A stretch of 33,571 nucleotides of DNA from JAIVGV01 sp035295985 (GTDB lineage Bacteria > Acidobacteriota > Blastocatellia > Pyrinomonadales > Pyrinomonadaceae). This document shows positions 23,837-33,571 of the stretch, piece after piece. Position 1 is the stretch's first letter. Each line of letters opens with the position of its first letter. The stretch spans positions 1 to 33,571 of the forward strand of contig DATHBT010000072.1 of assembly GCA_035295985.1 (NCBI GenBank), given 5' to 3'. The notes beneath the pieces are model-generated. The model did not search any database and was not told where the DNA came from. It worked only from the letters and a program-made list of their open reading frames with translations. A program made the translations under genes and the position numbers.

Positions 23837-24073
23837 CTAATTGCCTTGCGGGTTGTTCGCGCCGCGCACCTCGTTGTTGTGCGCGCCCTTCTCGGTCTCG
23901 CCGCTGATCTGATCCTCCTGCTGGCCGCCGCGCGACTGCTTGATGGCCTGCTCGGCCGTCGTGTCCTGCGCGACGGGCGCGCCCGCCTGCGCCGCCGCGG
24001 CCACGGCGTTGGCCTTGCGCTCCTGCGGCCCCTCCGGCCCGTTCGACTGTTGCCTGTCGTTATTCTGCGCCAT
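23837..24073 (-). CDS. Small hydrophilic, probably disordered protein
   Basis: The 78-residue product is rich in Q, N, A, G and E and has no hydrophobic core or cysteine (starts MAQNNDRQQSNGPEGPQER, ends NNEVRGANNPQGN). The ATG has AGGAGGAAA upstream at proper spacing, which is the main reason to accept it. I do not recognise a family. The composition resembles small stress-related hydrophilic proteins, but that is only an analogy. It stands alone on the minus strand, between a repeat and the divergent copper operon. Confidence 0.7.
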   Translation of the reverse strand: MAQNNDRQQSNGPEGPQERKANAVAAAAQAGAPVAQDTTAEQAIKQSRGGQQEDQISGETEKGAHNNEVRGANNPQGN

Positions 24074-24323
24074 TCCCGATTTCCTCCTCGAAGATTACAA
24101 GTTCGGGCCTCGACGGCCGGCGCGCGTGGCGCGGGAAGCGTACAGGGATGTAGCCCAACGATACGTGCCCCGGCGGGACGCCGCGCCCTTTCGCGCCGGT
24201 TTTCGGCCCCGCTCGTTTGTGGAAGCAACGCAGATGCCAGTTCGGACGCGGCGCGCCGGGCCATGTTGAGGGCCGGCGCGTCCGGGGCGAGAAGGCGGGA
24301 CGTAAAAAGTTTGAAACGGGGGC

Positions 24324-24355
24324 TTGACTCTGTAGTCACGTACAGGGTTTATGAT
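24324..24355 (+). promoter_or_regulatory. MerR-type promoter/operator of the copper operon
   Basis: TTGACT (24324-24329) and TATGAT (24350-24355) are 20 bases apart, longer than the normal 17. The spacer contains the dyad CTCTGTA-GTCACG-TACAGGG. This overlong, operator-filled spacer is the signature of promoters activated by DNA-twisting MerR regulators. Confidence 0.85.
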
Positions 24356-24364
24356 GTTCATGCC

Positions 24365-24867
24365 ATGACGAAGACGGTGACGAAAGCGGTGGAACAGGGG
24401 CGGGCGGAGCGGAGGCGGGCGCTCAGAATCGGCGAGCTGTCGAAACTCTCCGGCGTCGGAATCGAGGCGCTCAGGTTCTACGAGAAGAGCGGGCTGCTGG
24501 ATCGGCCGGCGCGCACCGAAGGCGGCTACCGGCTCTACGCGGAGGAGACGCTGGACAGGCTCGCCTTCATACGTCGCGCGCAGGTGCTCGGCTTCTCGCT
24601 CGCGGAGATCAAGCAGATCATCGCGGAGCGGCGCGAGGGCGGAAGCCCCTGCGCGCACGTCCGCGAGATCGTGCGCGGCCGGCTCAAAGAACTCGACGAG
24701 CGCATGGCCGAGATGCGCCGCTACCGGCGCGAGCTGGCCGGCGCGCTCGCCGAGTGGGACGCGGCCGGCGACGCCGAAGGGCACATCTGCGGTCTCATCG
24801 AAGGCACGGAGATCGAGCACGCGCCGGCCAGGGAGCGCGGCATCGCCGCGAGACGGAAGGTGAAGAG

Positions 24868-24871
<4 letters not shown>
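24365..24871 (+). CDS. MerR-family heavy-metal-responsive regulator
   Basis: The 168-residue protein has the MerR helix-turn-helix and wing at about 20-90 (LRIGELSKLSGVGIEALRFYEKSGLL, GGYRLYAEETLDRLAFI, LGFSLAEIKQII). A dimer coiled coil then leads to the metal-binding end. C96 (SPCAHV) and C142 (HICGLIEG) are the likely ligands; the middle cysteine of mercury MerR is absent. The first 19 residues are a basic extension. The ATG lies only nine bases after the -10 box, so the message is probably leaderless or almost so. It overlaps copA by ATGA, which makes copper(I) or another soft metal the likely inducer, by inference. Confidence 0.92.
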
Positions 24872-27522
<2,651 letters not shown>

Positions 27523-27524
27523 AG

Positions 27525-27899
27525 ATGGATACGGTCGAGATCGCAGTCGTGGTCGGCGGGGCGGCGCTGGTGCTGTTCCTGCTCTGGTTCTTCTTCGGCG
27601 AGCGCGAGGCCGTCGCGGCTGCGGCGGGCGCAGGCGGCGTGCAGGAGATCGACATCACGGTGCGCGGCGGCTATTCGCCAGACCGCGTCGTGGTGCGCGC
27701 CGGCACGCCAGTCCGCCTGAATTTTTATCGCGACGAGACCTCCTCGTGCAGCGAGAGCGTCGTCTTCGGCGATTTCGGCGTCGCGCGGCAACTGCCGGCC
27801 TTCAAGAAGACGGCGGTCGAGTTCACGCCCCGCGAGCCGGGCGAGTTCACTTGGACGTGCGGCATGAGCATGATGCGCGGCAAGTTGGTCGTCCAATGA
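27525..27899 (+). CDS. Membrane-anchored cupredoxin-like copper protein
   Basis: The 124-residue protein has a GGGAGGG ribosome binding site and begins two bases after the copA stop. Residues 4-24 form one membrane helix (VEIAVVVGGAALVLFLLWFFF), placing the rest outside. Residues 40-124 are a cupredoxin domain: ITVRGGYSPDRVVVRAGTPV, FYRDETSSCSES and EFTWTCGMSMMRGKLVV. The late cysteine and methionines (CGMSMM) and the earlier cysteine are candidate copper ligands, although the classic histidine ligands of plastocyanin are not evident. It may accept copper from CopA or hold it at the membrane surface, which is inference. Confidence 0.9.
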   Translation: MDTVEIAVVVGGAALVLFLLWFFFGEREAVAAAAGAGGVQEIDITVRGGYSPDRVVVRAGTPVRLNFYRDETSSCSESVVFGDFGVARQLPAFKKTAVEFTPREPGEFTWTCGMSMMRGKLVVQ

Positions 27900-27911
27900 A
27901 AAACAGTACGT

Positions 27912-28021
27912 AGTCAGTTGTCAGTGGTCAGTTGTTTGAGCCGGCGCAACTTGACGCCTAAATTGTGGGCGGCCGGTTCGTCCGGCACGGACAACAGACA
28001 ACTGACCACGGACAACTGACA
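27912..28021. repeat. Palindromic spacer element, CAGTTGTC family
   Basis: The left end (27912-27939, GTCAGTTGTCAGTGGTCAG and on) is complementary to the right end (about 27990-28021) with two mismatches over 26 bases. It lies between the cupredoxin gene and the terminator at 28048. The internal sequence differs from that of the related element at 5326. Confidence 0.8.
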
Positions 28022-28047
28022 GCCCGCAAAGAGTCGAAACGACTCCG

Positions 28048-28085
28048 GCCCGCCGCCCGTTTGAGACGGCGGGCGCTTTTTTTTT
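28048..28085 (+). terminator. Intrinsic terminator of the copper operon
   Basis: GCCCGCCG (28048-28055) pairs perfectly with CGGCGGGC (28067-28074) over an 11-base loop and is followed by GC and nine Ts. A smaller GAGTCG-AAA-CGACTC hairpin precedes it at 28031-28045. Confidence 0.88.
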
Positions 28086-28131
28086 GTAACTTTCCGCCCG
28101 CCCAACTGTTTTTAGGGGTGTAGCGTGGTTT

Positions 28132-28680
28132 ATGGCGAGCCGTGACGAAGAGTTCGCGAGGTTCTTCGATGAGTTTTACCCGAGCCTCTGCCGCTTCCTC
28201 GAATGCCTGCTCGGCGGGCGCGGGGCGGCCCGCCAGACCGCGCAGGACGTGGCCCAGGAAAGTTTTTTGCAGCTCCACCGCACGGGCCTTGAAAATTTAC
28301 CCGAAGGCGAGGCGCGCTTCTGGCTCTTCCGCGTGGCGCGAAATCTGGCGCTCAACGAGCTGAACAAGCGGCAGACGCGCCACCGCCTTTTTGACAAAGT
28401 CGCCAGCGCCTTCCGCGCGCACGTGCCGGGGCCGGAAGAGGAGTTCGAGATGGCCGAGCGCAGACAGAGGGTGCTTGAGATGCTGTCGCTCCTGCCCGAA
28501 CACCAGCGCACGGCGCTCCTGCTGAGGGAGCAGGAGGAGATGAGCTACCGCGAGATCGCAGAGGTCTTGGGCGTCTCCGAGGCGAAGGTGAAGGTTGACG
28601 TGTTCCGCGCGCGGACGAGCCTGAGGGAGAAGTGGGGGCGCAGGGAGGCGGCGCTCGCAGCGCGCGGGCAGGCGGGTTGA
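28132..28680 (+). CDS. ECF-family RNA polymerase sigma factor
   Basis: The 182-residue protein has sigma region 2 (FARFFDEFYPSLCRFLECLL, then DVAQESFLQLHR, and FWLFRVARNLALNELNK) and region 4 (LSLLPEHQRTALLLREQEEMSYREIAEVLGVSEAKVKVDVFRARTSL, split here over residues 118-165). It should direct RNA polymerase to a stress regulon. The next gene, 25 bases on, is a membrane anti-sigma factor, so the pair is the usual switch. The ATG has only a distant AGGGGTG. It begins 46 bases after the copper-operon terminator, so its promoter must lie in that short gap; no clear sigma70 boxes are seen there, which is compatible with autoregulation. Confidence 0.95.
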   Translation: MASRDEEFARFFDEFYPSLCRFLECLLGGRGAARQTAQDVAQESFLQLHRTGLENLPEGEARFWLFRVARNLALNELNKRQTRHRLFDKVASAFRAHVPGPEEEFEMAERRQRVLEMLSLLPEHQRTALLLREQEEMSYREIAEVLGVSEAKVKVDVFRARTSLREKWGRREAALAARGQAG

Positions 28681-28705
28681 ACCAGCGGGGGTAGGGGTGA
28701 GTGAG

Positions 28706-29848
28706 ATGAGGAACTGCGACTGGACAGAGAAGGTCTCGCTGCTGATCGACGGCGAACTCGGCTCGGAAGAGGCGAACGCGGTCGAGACGCACCTCGGCGA
28801 CTGCTTCGCGTGCCGGATGGCCCGCGAAGACTTCCTGCTGTTCCGCCACCGCATCAGCTCCTACCAGCCGGACATCAACCTGCTCGCGCAGCGCGAGGCG
28901 CTTCGCAACATCCTCGCGGCGGGCCGCGCCGACAATTCAACCGCCGACCCCGCGCTCGCATCGCCCGCTGTCGGCCGTCGCTTCAGCTTCGCCGGACTGT
29001 TCGCGCTGCCGAGCCTCAACCCCGGACTCGTCGCCGCCTCCGTTCTCGTCCTCGTCTGCGTCGTCGCCGGCCTTCTGATGCTGCGCGGCGACTCCAAGCC
29101 CGAACAGGTCGCGACGAACCCACAGACCGCGCCCGCGCCGCCGAGCACGAGCGCGCCCGTCGCGTCTCCCGAACGGGCAGGACGGACTGACGGCCAAGGA
29201 ACTGTCAACTCAGGCGTCGTTGATCCTACCGGCGGGCCCGGGCACATCGAGGTCGTGAAGATCAGGCCGAAGGGCGTCGGGTCGAACGAACTCGTGAAGG
29301 GCTTCCAGCCGAAGGGCGTGGGCGGCACCAACTCCGGGGACAAGTACAGGCCGAAGGGCGCGACCGACATAGACGCCCGCGCGGGGCGCGAGGAATCGGC
29401 GAAGCTGCCGCGCGAGGTGTTGGACATTCCGTTCGTCATCCCGCCGCGCGTTGACGTGGAGGCGCTGGAATTCAGCGAGGCGGAGGTCGCGTCGGGCGTC
29501 GTGACGGGCCGCGCCGACGCGCCGACGGGACTGAGCACCGCGCGCCACGCCGAGCAGGCGCAGAACCTGCTGCGCTCGTTCCGCAACGCCAGCGCGGCCG
29601 ACGCCTCCGACCTCGCTTACGAGCGCGAACGCTCGCAGGAGCTGCTCTACCAGAACATCGTGCTCCGGCGCGAGGCGGCGCGCGGCGGCAAGACCAGCGT
29701 CGAGGCCACGCTCAGCCAGTTGGAGACCATCCTGCTCGACATCGCCAATTTGCCCGAAAAGCCCGCGAGCGAGGACGTGCGCTCGATCAAGAACCGGATG
29801 GAGCGGAAGAACATCGTCGCGATGCTACAGGTCGCGGCGCGCGACTGA
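28706..29848 (+). CDS. Membrane anti-sigma factor with zf-HC2 zinc finger
   Basis: The protein has 380 residues from the ATG at 28706, with GGGGTGA upstream; GTG at 28697 would add three residues. The N-terminal zinc finger has the pattern CDWTEKVSLLIDGEL, then ETHLGDCFACR (H-x3-C-x2-C), and binds the sigma factor. One transmembrane helix lies at about residues 112-133 (LVAASVLVLVCVVAGLLML). The outer part begins with a Pro/Ser linker and has three short RPKG or QPKG units (IRPKGVG, FQPKGVG, YRPKGAT). It ends in a helical domain (LLRSFRNASAADASDLAYERERSQELL and on). Release of the sigma factor probably depends on the outer domain. The two HEAT-repeat genes follow. Confidence 0.92.
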   Translation: MRNCDWTEKVSLLIDGELGSEEANAVETHLGDCFACRMAREDFLLFRHRISSYQPDINLLAQREALRNILAAGRADNSTADPALASPAVGRRFSFAGLFALPSLNPGLVAASVLVLVCVVAGLLMLRGDSKPEQVATNPQTAPAPPSTSAPVASPERAGRTDGQGTVNSGVVDPTGGPGHIEVVKIRPKGVGSNELVKGFQPKGVGGTNSGDKYRPKGATDIDARAGREESAKLPREVLDIPFVIPPRVDVEALEFSEAEVASGVVTGRADAPTGLSTARHAEQAQNLLRSFRNASAADASDLAYERERSQELLYQNIVLRREAARGGKTSVEATLSQLETILLDIANLPEKPASEDVRSIKNRMERKNIVAMLQVAARD

Positions 29849-29892
29849 AGACCGACAGCGAAGACCGACAGTAAGGAAGTTCATTAACAGCC

Positions 29893-31428
29893 ATGATGAA
29901 AGCGTTCACATTCATTCTCAATACGAGGCGCGGCCGCGCCGCGGCGGCCTCCGCGCTCGCGGCCGTCGTCCTCTCGGCGTCGGCGGCCGTCTCGTCAGCG
30001 CAGAGTTTCCGCGACAGCCTGCGCGGCTTCGCGCAGGACGGCAACACAGCCAACGCCTCGCCCTCGGCCCGACTGCTCCGGCAGGGGCGCGACCTGATCT
30101 CCGAGGAGAACTGGACGAAAGCCGCCGAGACCTTGCGCACTTTCCTGACGCAGTACCCGCGCGACCGCGAGGCCGACGCCGCGCTCTATTGGTACGCCTA
30201 CGCCCTCAATAAGCAGGGCGACAGGGCGGGCGCGGAGAAGATGCTCAAGCAGTTGCTCGTCGCTCATTCCCGTTCGAACTGGGCCGACGACGCGCAGGCC
30301 CTGCTCGCCCAGATCGACCCGAAGTTCGCCGACACGCTCCGCGAGACGCAGAACTGCGAGCTGAAGGTGGTCGCGCTCCAGTCGCTCTTCGAGAACAGCC
30401 CCGAGCGCGCGATGGAGTACGTCCGCCAGGTGCTCGTCGCGCCCGAGACGCCGCGCTGCCGGCTCAAGGAGGCCGCCGTCTCCCTGCTCGCCAACCACGG
30501 CGGGGCGCAGGCCACGCCCATCCTGCTTGAGATCGCGCGCAACCAGCAGGCCGACCCTAAGATCAGGCGCACGGCCATCCACCGCCTCGGCGAGGAGGGC
30601 GGCCCCGCGGTGTTCGACGAACTCGCGCGCCTCTACGACGCCGAGCGCGACCAGAAGATCAAGGAGCAACTGCTCCACGCCTTCGGCGACACGAAAGACC
30701 CGCGGGGCCGCGCCAAGCTGTTGCAGATCGCGCGCACCCCGACCGAGTCCGTCAGCGTCCGCCGCCGCGCCATCCACTCACTCGGCGACCGCGCCGACTC
30801 GGCCTACGACGATCTGATCCAGATTTACAACGCGGATCAGAACCTCGAAATCCGCCGCCAACTCCTCCACGCCTTCTCCGACATGAAGGACCCGCGCGGC
30901 ATGCAGAAGCTTCTGGAGATCGCCCGCGGCACGTCGAGCGAAGGCGTCGAGCTGCGCCGCACGGCCATCCACCACCTCGCCGACAAGAACAGCGAGGCCC
31001 ACGTTGACGAGCTGATGCGAATCTTCGAGACCGATCCGAGCGTGGAGATCAAGCGGCAAATCCTGCACGCCTTCTCCGACATGAAGAGCGCGCGCGCCCG
31101 CGCGAAGGTCGCCGAGGTGGCGCGCGGGCAGAACTTCCCCGTCGAGCTGCGCCGCGCCGCCATCCACCACTTCCTCGACGGCAGGGACGACGCGCAGTCT
31201 GTCGATGTCGTCATCTCGCTCTACGACGCGGAGCGGTCGGTCGAGATCAAGCGGTCTCTGCTGCACGCTCTCGGCGAGTCGAAGCAGAAGTCGGCGCTGC
31301 GGAAGCTGATGGCAATCGCCCGCAACCAGTCCGAGCCGGTGGAGCTGCGGCGCGCGGCCGTCAACCAGATCGGCGAGAGCAAAGACCCGGAGGCGCGTGC
31401 GTTCCTGGAAGAACTGCTCAAGCCGTAA
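29893..31428 (+). CDS. Exported TPR- and HEAT-repeat protein
   Basis: The 511-residue protein has a signal peptide cleaved near A36 (SASAAVSSAQ). Residues 60-145 are two TPR-like helical hairpins like those of YbgF/BamD proteins (WTKAAETLRTFLTQYPRDREAD and on). From about residue 150 to the end come HEAT repeats with alternating units such as RRTAIHHLADK, DELMRIFETDPSVEIKRQIL, HAFSDMKSARARAK and LLEIARG. The larger period is about 65 residues (two HEAT units), with some five such pairs. HEAT solenoids bind proteins; no enzyme is present. It starts 44 bases after the anti-sigma gene, so it belongs to that operon and is probably periplasmic. Confidence 0.92.
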   Translation: MMKAFTFILNTRRGRAAAASALAAVVLSASAAVSSAQSFRDSLRGFAQDGNTANASPSARLLRQGRDLISEENWTKAAETLRTFLTQYPRDREADAALYWYAYALNKQGDRAGAEKMLKQLLVAHSRSNWADDAQALLAQIDPKFADTLRETQNCELKVVALQSLFENSPERAMEYVRQVLVAPETPRCRLKEAAVSLLANHGGAQATPILLEIARNQQADPKIRRTAIHRLGEEGGPAVFDELARLYDAERDQKIKEQLLHAFGDTKDPRGRAKLLQIARTPTESVSVRRRAIHSLGDRADSAYDDLIQIYNADQNLEIRRQLLHAFSDMKDPRGMQKLLEIARGTSSEGVELRRTAIHHLADKNSEAHVDELMRIFETDPSVEIKRQILHAFSDMKSARARAKVAEVARGQNFPVELRRAAIHHFLDGRDDAQSVDVVISLYDAERSVEIKRSLLHALGESKQKSALRKLMAIARNQSEPVELRRAAVNQIGESKDPEARAFLEELLKP

Positions 31429-31434
31429 AGCCGT

Positions 31435-31538
31435 CCGTGGTCAGTTGTCCGTTGTCAGTTGTGTGCGCCGCGTGAGCTACCGCGCTACGTCGCAGGCATC
31501 AAGGTAAGGAAACTCGAACAACTGACAACTGACCACGG
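31435..31538. repeat. Palindromic spacer element, CAGTTGTC family
   Basis: CCGTGGTCAGTTGTC (31435-31449) is perfectly complementary to 31524-31538. Further GTTGTCAGTTGT and AACAACTGACAACTG units lie inside the arms. It fills the spacer between the two HEAT-repeat genes, beginning seven bases after the first stop. Confidence 0.82.
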
Positions 31539-31605
31539 ACAACGGACAAACATTTAGTCCACCGCCCCTGTTTCTCGAACCGTCTTTCGTTGAAAGGAAT
31601 CTGCT

Positions 31606-33234
31606 ATGCGTCTCACGTCACCTTCGGCGTCCCTCGTGTTGATGTTCCTGCTGGCCTGCTCGTCGTCCGCGTGCGCTAAGAACGCGGCCGTGGTGGCCGG
31701 AGTCGAGTCCGGCGCGCAGGATCGGGCGGGTGTCAGCCCGCAGAGCTTCGTGCAGGTCACGGAGGGCAGCGACCTCGCCTCGAAGCTCGAAGCCGCGGCG
31801 CGGCGCGCTCGCGCCGACAACGTCCGCACGCCTTACTGGACGGTTTACACGTTCGACGTGCGGCCGGGCGTCGCCGTCGATCCCGGCGGCGGGAGCTTCC
31901 ACGGGAGCATGAACAGCTACGGCGGACTCCACGTCTTCTCGGGGACGAACGCGGCGGGCGTGACGGTGGAGACGCGCAACCTCGGCCTCTTCCTGCTGCG
32001 CGACGCGGGCAACGCTACGGTCAAGCGCATGGAGATTTACAACCTCGACCGGCAGCGCGAGTACGCGGGCTTCCCCGTCTATTCAATCGGGCGCGCGGGA
32101 AACGAGGAGAGCATAAATTTTCTGCGGGGCATAGCCGAGTCCGGCCCGGCATCGGCGGCCGACAAGCCGGGCCTGCTCGTCGAGCGCGCGGCCCTAGCCA
32201 TCGCGCTCCACGACGACGCGCGGGTGGCGCAGGTGCTCAAAAACTTCGTCCGCACGTCGCAGCACCAGCGCGTGCGCTCGGCCTCCGTCTATTGGCTCGG
32301 GCAGGCGGGCGGCGAGACGCAGTTCCTGGCAGACCTGGTGCGCAGCAACTCGGAGACGGTGCAGCTACGCAAGTCGGCCGCGCACGCCATCGGCGAAAGC
32401 CGCGACCGCGCCGCTCTCTCTACCCTCCAATCCCTCTTTGACGCGGTCGCCGAGCGCGAGATCAGAAAGGCAATCGTCCACTCGGCCTCCAACAACGAGG
32501 ACAAGCAGGCGGCGCTCGCCTTCATCCTGCGCGTGGCGAAGAGCGACACGGAGCGCGAGGTGCGCAAGGCGGCAGTCCACAGCCTCGGCGACCTCGGCGG
32601 CGGCGACGCGGTCATCGACGAGCTGATGAAGATCTACTCGTCGGATCGGGACATCGAGGTCAGGAAGACCGTCCTGCACGCGCTCGAAGACTCGAAGAGC
32701 CAGCGCGCCGAGGCGAAGCTCTTCGAGATCGCGCGCGACGCGAGCCAGCCCGCGGAGCTGAGGAAGCACGCCATCCACCGCCTCGGGGATCGGAAAACCG
32801 AGACGGTCGTCGCCGAACTCATACGCCTCTACGACACGGATCGGACGCGCGACGTGCGCCGACAGATACTGCACGCGCTGGCCGAGTCGAAGAGCGAGCG
32901 CGCCGAGAACAAGCTCTTCGAGATCGCGCGCTCGGCCGACGATCCGGACATGCGGCGGAAAGCCATCCACCACATCGGCGAGCGCGTGGGCCGGCGCAGC
33001 CTTGAGCTACTGCGCGAGACGGTCGAGAGCAGTTCGGCCGACGCGCAGGTGCAGATGCAGGCCGTCCACGCCATCAGCGAGCGGCCCGCGGAAGAGGCCG
33101 TCCCGCTCCTGATTAAGATCGCGAAGACGCACCCGAATCAGCAGGTGCGCCGCGCCGCCGTCCACCAGTTGGGCGAGTCGGGCGACCCGCGTGCGCTGGA
33201 ATTTTTCCGCGAGGTGCTGTCGTCGAAACAATAA
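31606..33234 (+). CDS. Exported HEAT-repeat protein, probable lipoprotein
   Basis: The 542-residue protein starts with AAGGAA upstream of its ATG. The N-terminus has a lipobox, FLLAC, with C18, so it is probably a lipoprotein; signal peptidase I cleavage nearby is an alternative. Residues 45-180 form a domain I do not recognise (YWTVYTFDVRPGVAVDPGGG, ATVKRMEIYNLDR). From about 190 onward come HEAT repeats very like those of the preceding gene (RKAAVHSLGDLGGGDAVIDEL, KIYSSDRDIEVRKTVLHAL, EAKLFEIARDAS). It seems to be a paralogue with a different head. The shared repeats and order suggest both work with the anti-sigma system. Confidence 0.93.
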   Translation: MRLTSPSASLVLMFLLACSSSACAKNAAVVAGVESGAQDRAGVSPQSFVQVTEGSDLASKLEAAARRARADNVRTPYWTVYTFDVRPGVAVDPGGGSFHGSMNSYGGLHVFSGTNAAGVTVETRNLGLFLLRDAGNATVKRMEIYNLDRQREYAGFPVYSIGRAGNEESINFLRGIAESGPASAADKPGLLVERAALAIALHDDARVAQVLKNFVRTSQHQRVRSASVYWLGQAGGETQFLADLVRSNSETVQLRKSAAHAIGESRDRAALSTLQSLFDAVAEREIRKAIVHSASNNEDKQAALAFILRVAKSDTEREVRKAAVHSLGDLGGGDAVIDELMKIYSSDRDIEVRKTVLHALEDSKSQRAEAKLFEIARDASQPAELRKHAIHRLGDRKTETVVAELIRLYDTDRTRDVRRQILHALAESKSERAENKLFEIARSADDPDMRRKAIHHIGERVGRRSLELLRETVESSSADAQVQMQAVHAISERPAEEAVPLLIKIAKTHPNQQVRRAAVHQLGESGDPRALEFFREVLSSKQ

Positions 33235-33571
33235 GCTGAAACAAAAAGGCGCGCCCGCGCGTCTTGACACCCGAAGCCGCGCCTCGCGCACGGGCGGCGG
33301 AAAAAAGTTGCCACAAAGTCAACGCGGCGGGTGTTTTCGGGGTAGGAGCTTTTGAGTTGTGGTCTGCCCGGCGCAGGGTCACTCCGGGCGGGATCAGTTG
33401 GCAGCAATCATAGATTCTGACCGCGACGCCGCGGGCGGCCGGGCGTCGCGGCCGATAGGCCCACCACCGATCAGCCGCCGAAAAAGACGAAACGAAGTGT
33501 CCGCCGGCGGGCGCGGCCCGCCCGGACGCCGGGGGAAGTGTGTCCCGAAAACAGTCCGCGACTTGATCGAA
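33235..33571. other. Spacer after the HEAT operon, no gene seen
   Basis: No supported reading frame, tRNA or clear promoter was found in these 337 bases. A 9-bp hairpin, CGCGACGCC (33422-33430) with GGCGTCGCG (33442-33450), is present without a T-run. The region probably leads to a gene beyond the window. Confidence 0.5.

Noticed and set aside
24095..24820. 241-codon minus-strand frame opposite the merR gene
   Set aside because: It covers the MerR promoter and coding region and has no domain of its own.

Overview
This window is GC-rich chromosomal DNA. It most likely comes from an Acidobacteriota bacterium, probably class Blastocatellia. That rests on three things: the mix of families (TIGR02999-type ECF sigma factor, protein kinases with a DUF4384 tail, TPR-CHAT proteins, secreted HEAT-repeat proteins, WG-repeat proteins), the tRNA-Leu/tig/clpP/clpX order, and the many small palindromic spacer repeats. 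The taxonomic call is inference. No rRNA, prophage or CRISPR array was seen.

Layout. Positions 1-5530 (minus strand) hold tRNA-Leu(UAG), trigger factor, ClpP and ClpX, followed by a secreted M48 metalloprotease cut by the window edge. Positions 5606-7536 hold a DUF2071 protein (minus) and a conserved hypothetical of probable aldose-epimerase fold (plus). Positions 7832-15900 (minus) form a signalling block: an ECF sigma factor, a membrane Ser/Thr kinase with an external DUF4384 domain, a 122-residue unknown, an exported TPR-CHAT protease with a frameshift ten codons before its natural end, and an exported DUF4384 protein. Positions 16077-17750 hold a tiny zinc-finger protein, a decayed IS5-type transposase and a secreted WG-repeat protein.

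Positions 17912-21216 are an arsenic island. arsM, arsN2, an aquaglyceroporin and arsC read leftward, and arsR reads rightward; a promoter and tandem operator-like repeats lie between them. Arsenate would be reduced by ArsC, arsenite could leave through the channel or be methylated by ArsM, and ArsN2 would acetylate an arsenic compound. No ArsB or Acr3 pump is present. Positions 21293-21859 contain a consensus promoter and a strong intrinsic terminator about 530 bases apart, with no good reading frame between them but a series of hairpins: a candidate undescribed structured RNA. Positions 22013-24073 hold an SDR oxidoreductase with a C-terminal membrane segment, a CoA-binding protein and a small disordered protein.

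Positions 24324-27899 are a copper operon: a MerR-type promoter, a nearly leaderless merR-family gene, copA overlapping it by ATGA, and a membrane-anchored cupredoxin. Positions 28132-33234 hold an ECF sigma factor, a membrane anti-sigma factor and two exported HEAT-repeat proteins, probably one envelope-stress module. Related palindromic repeats built of CAGTTGTC-like units sit in several spacers.
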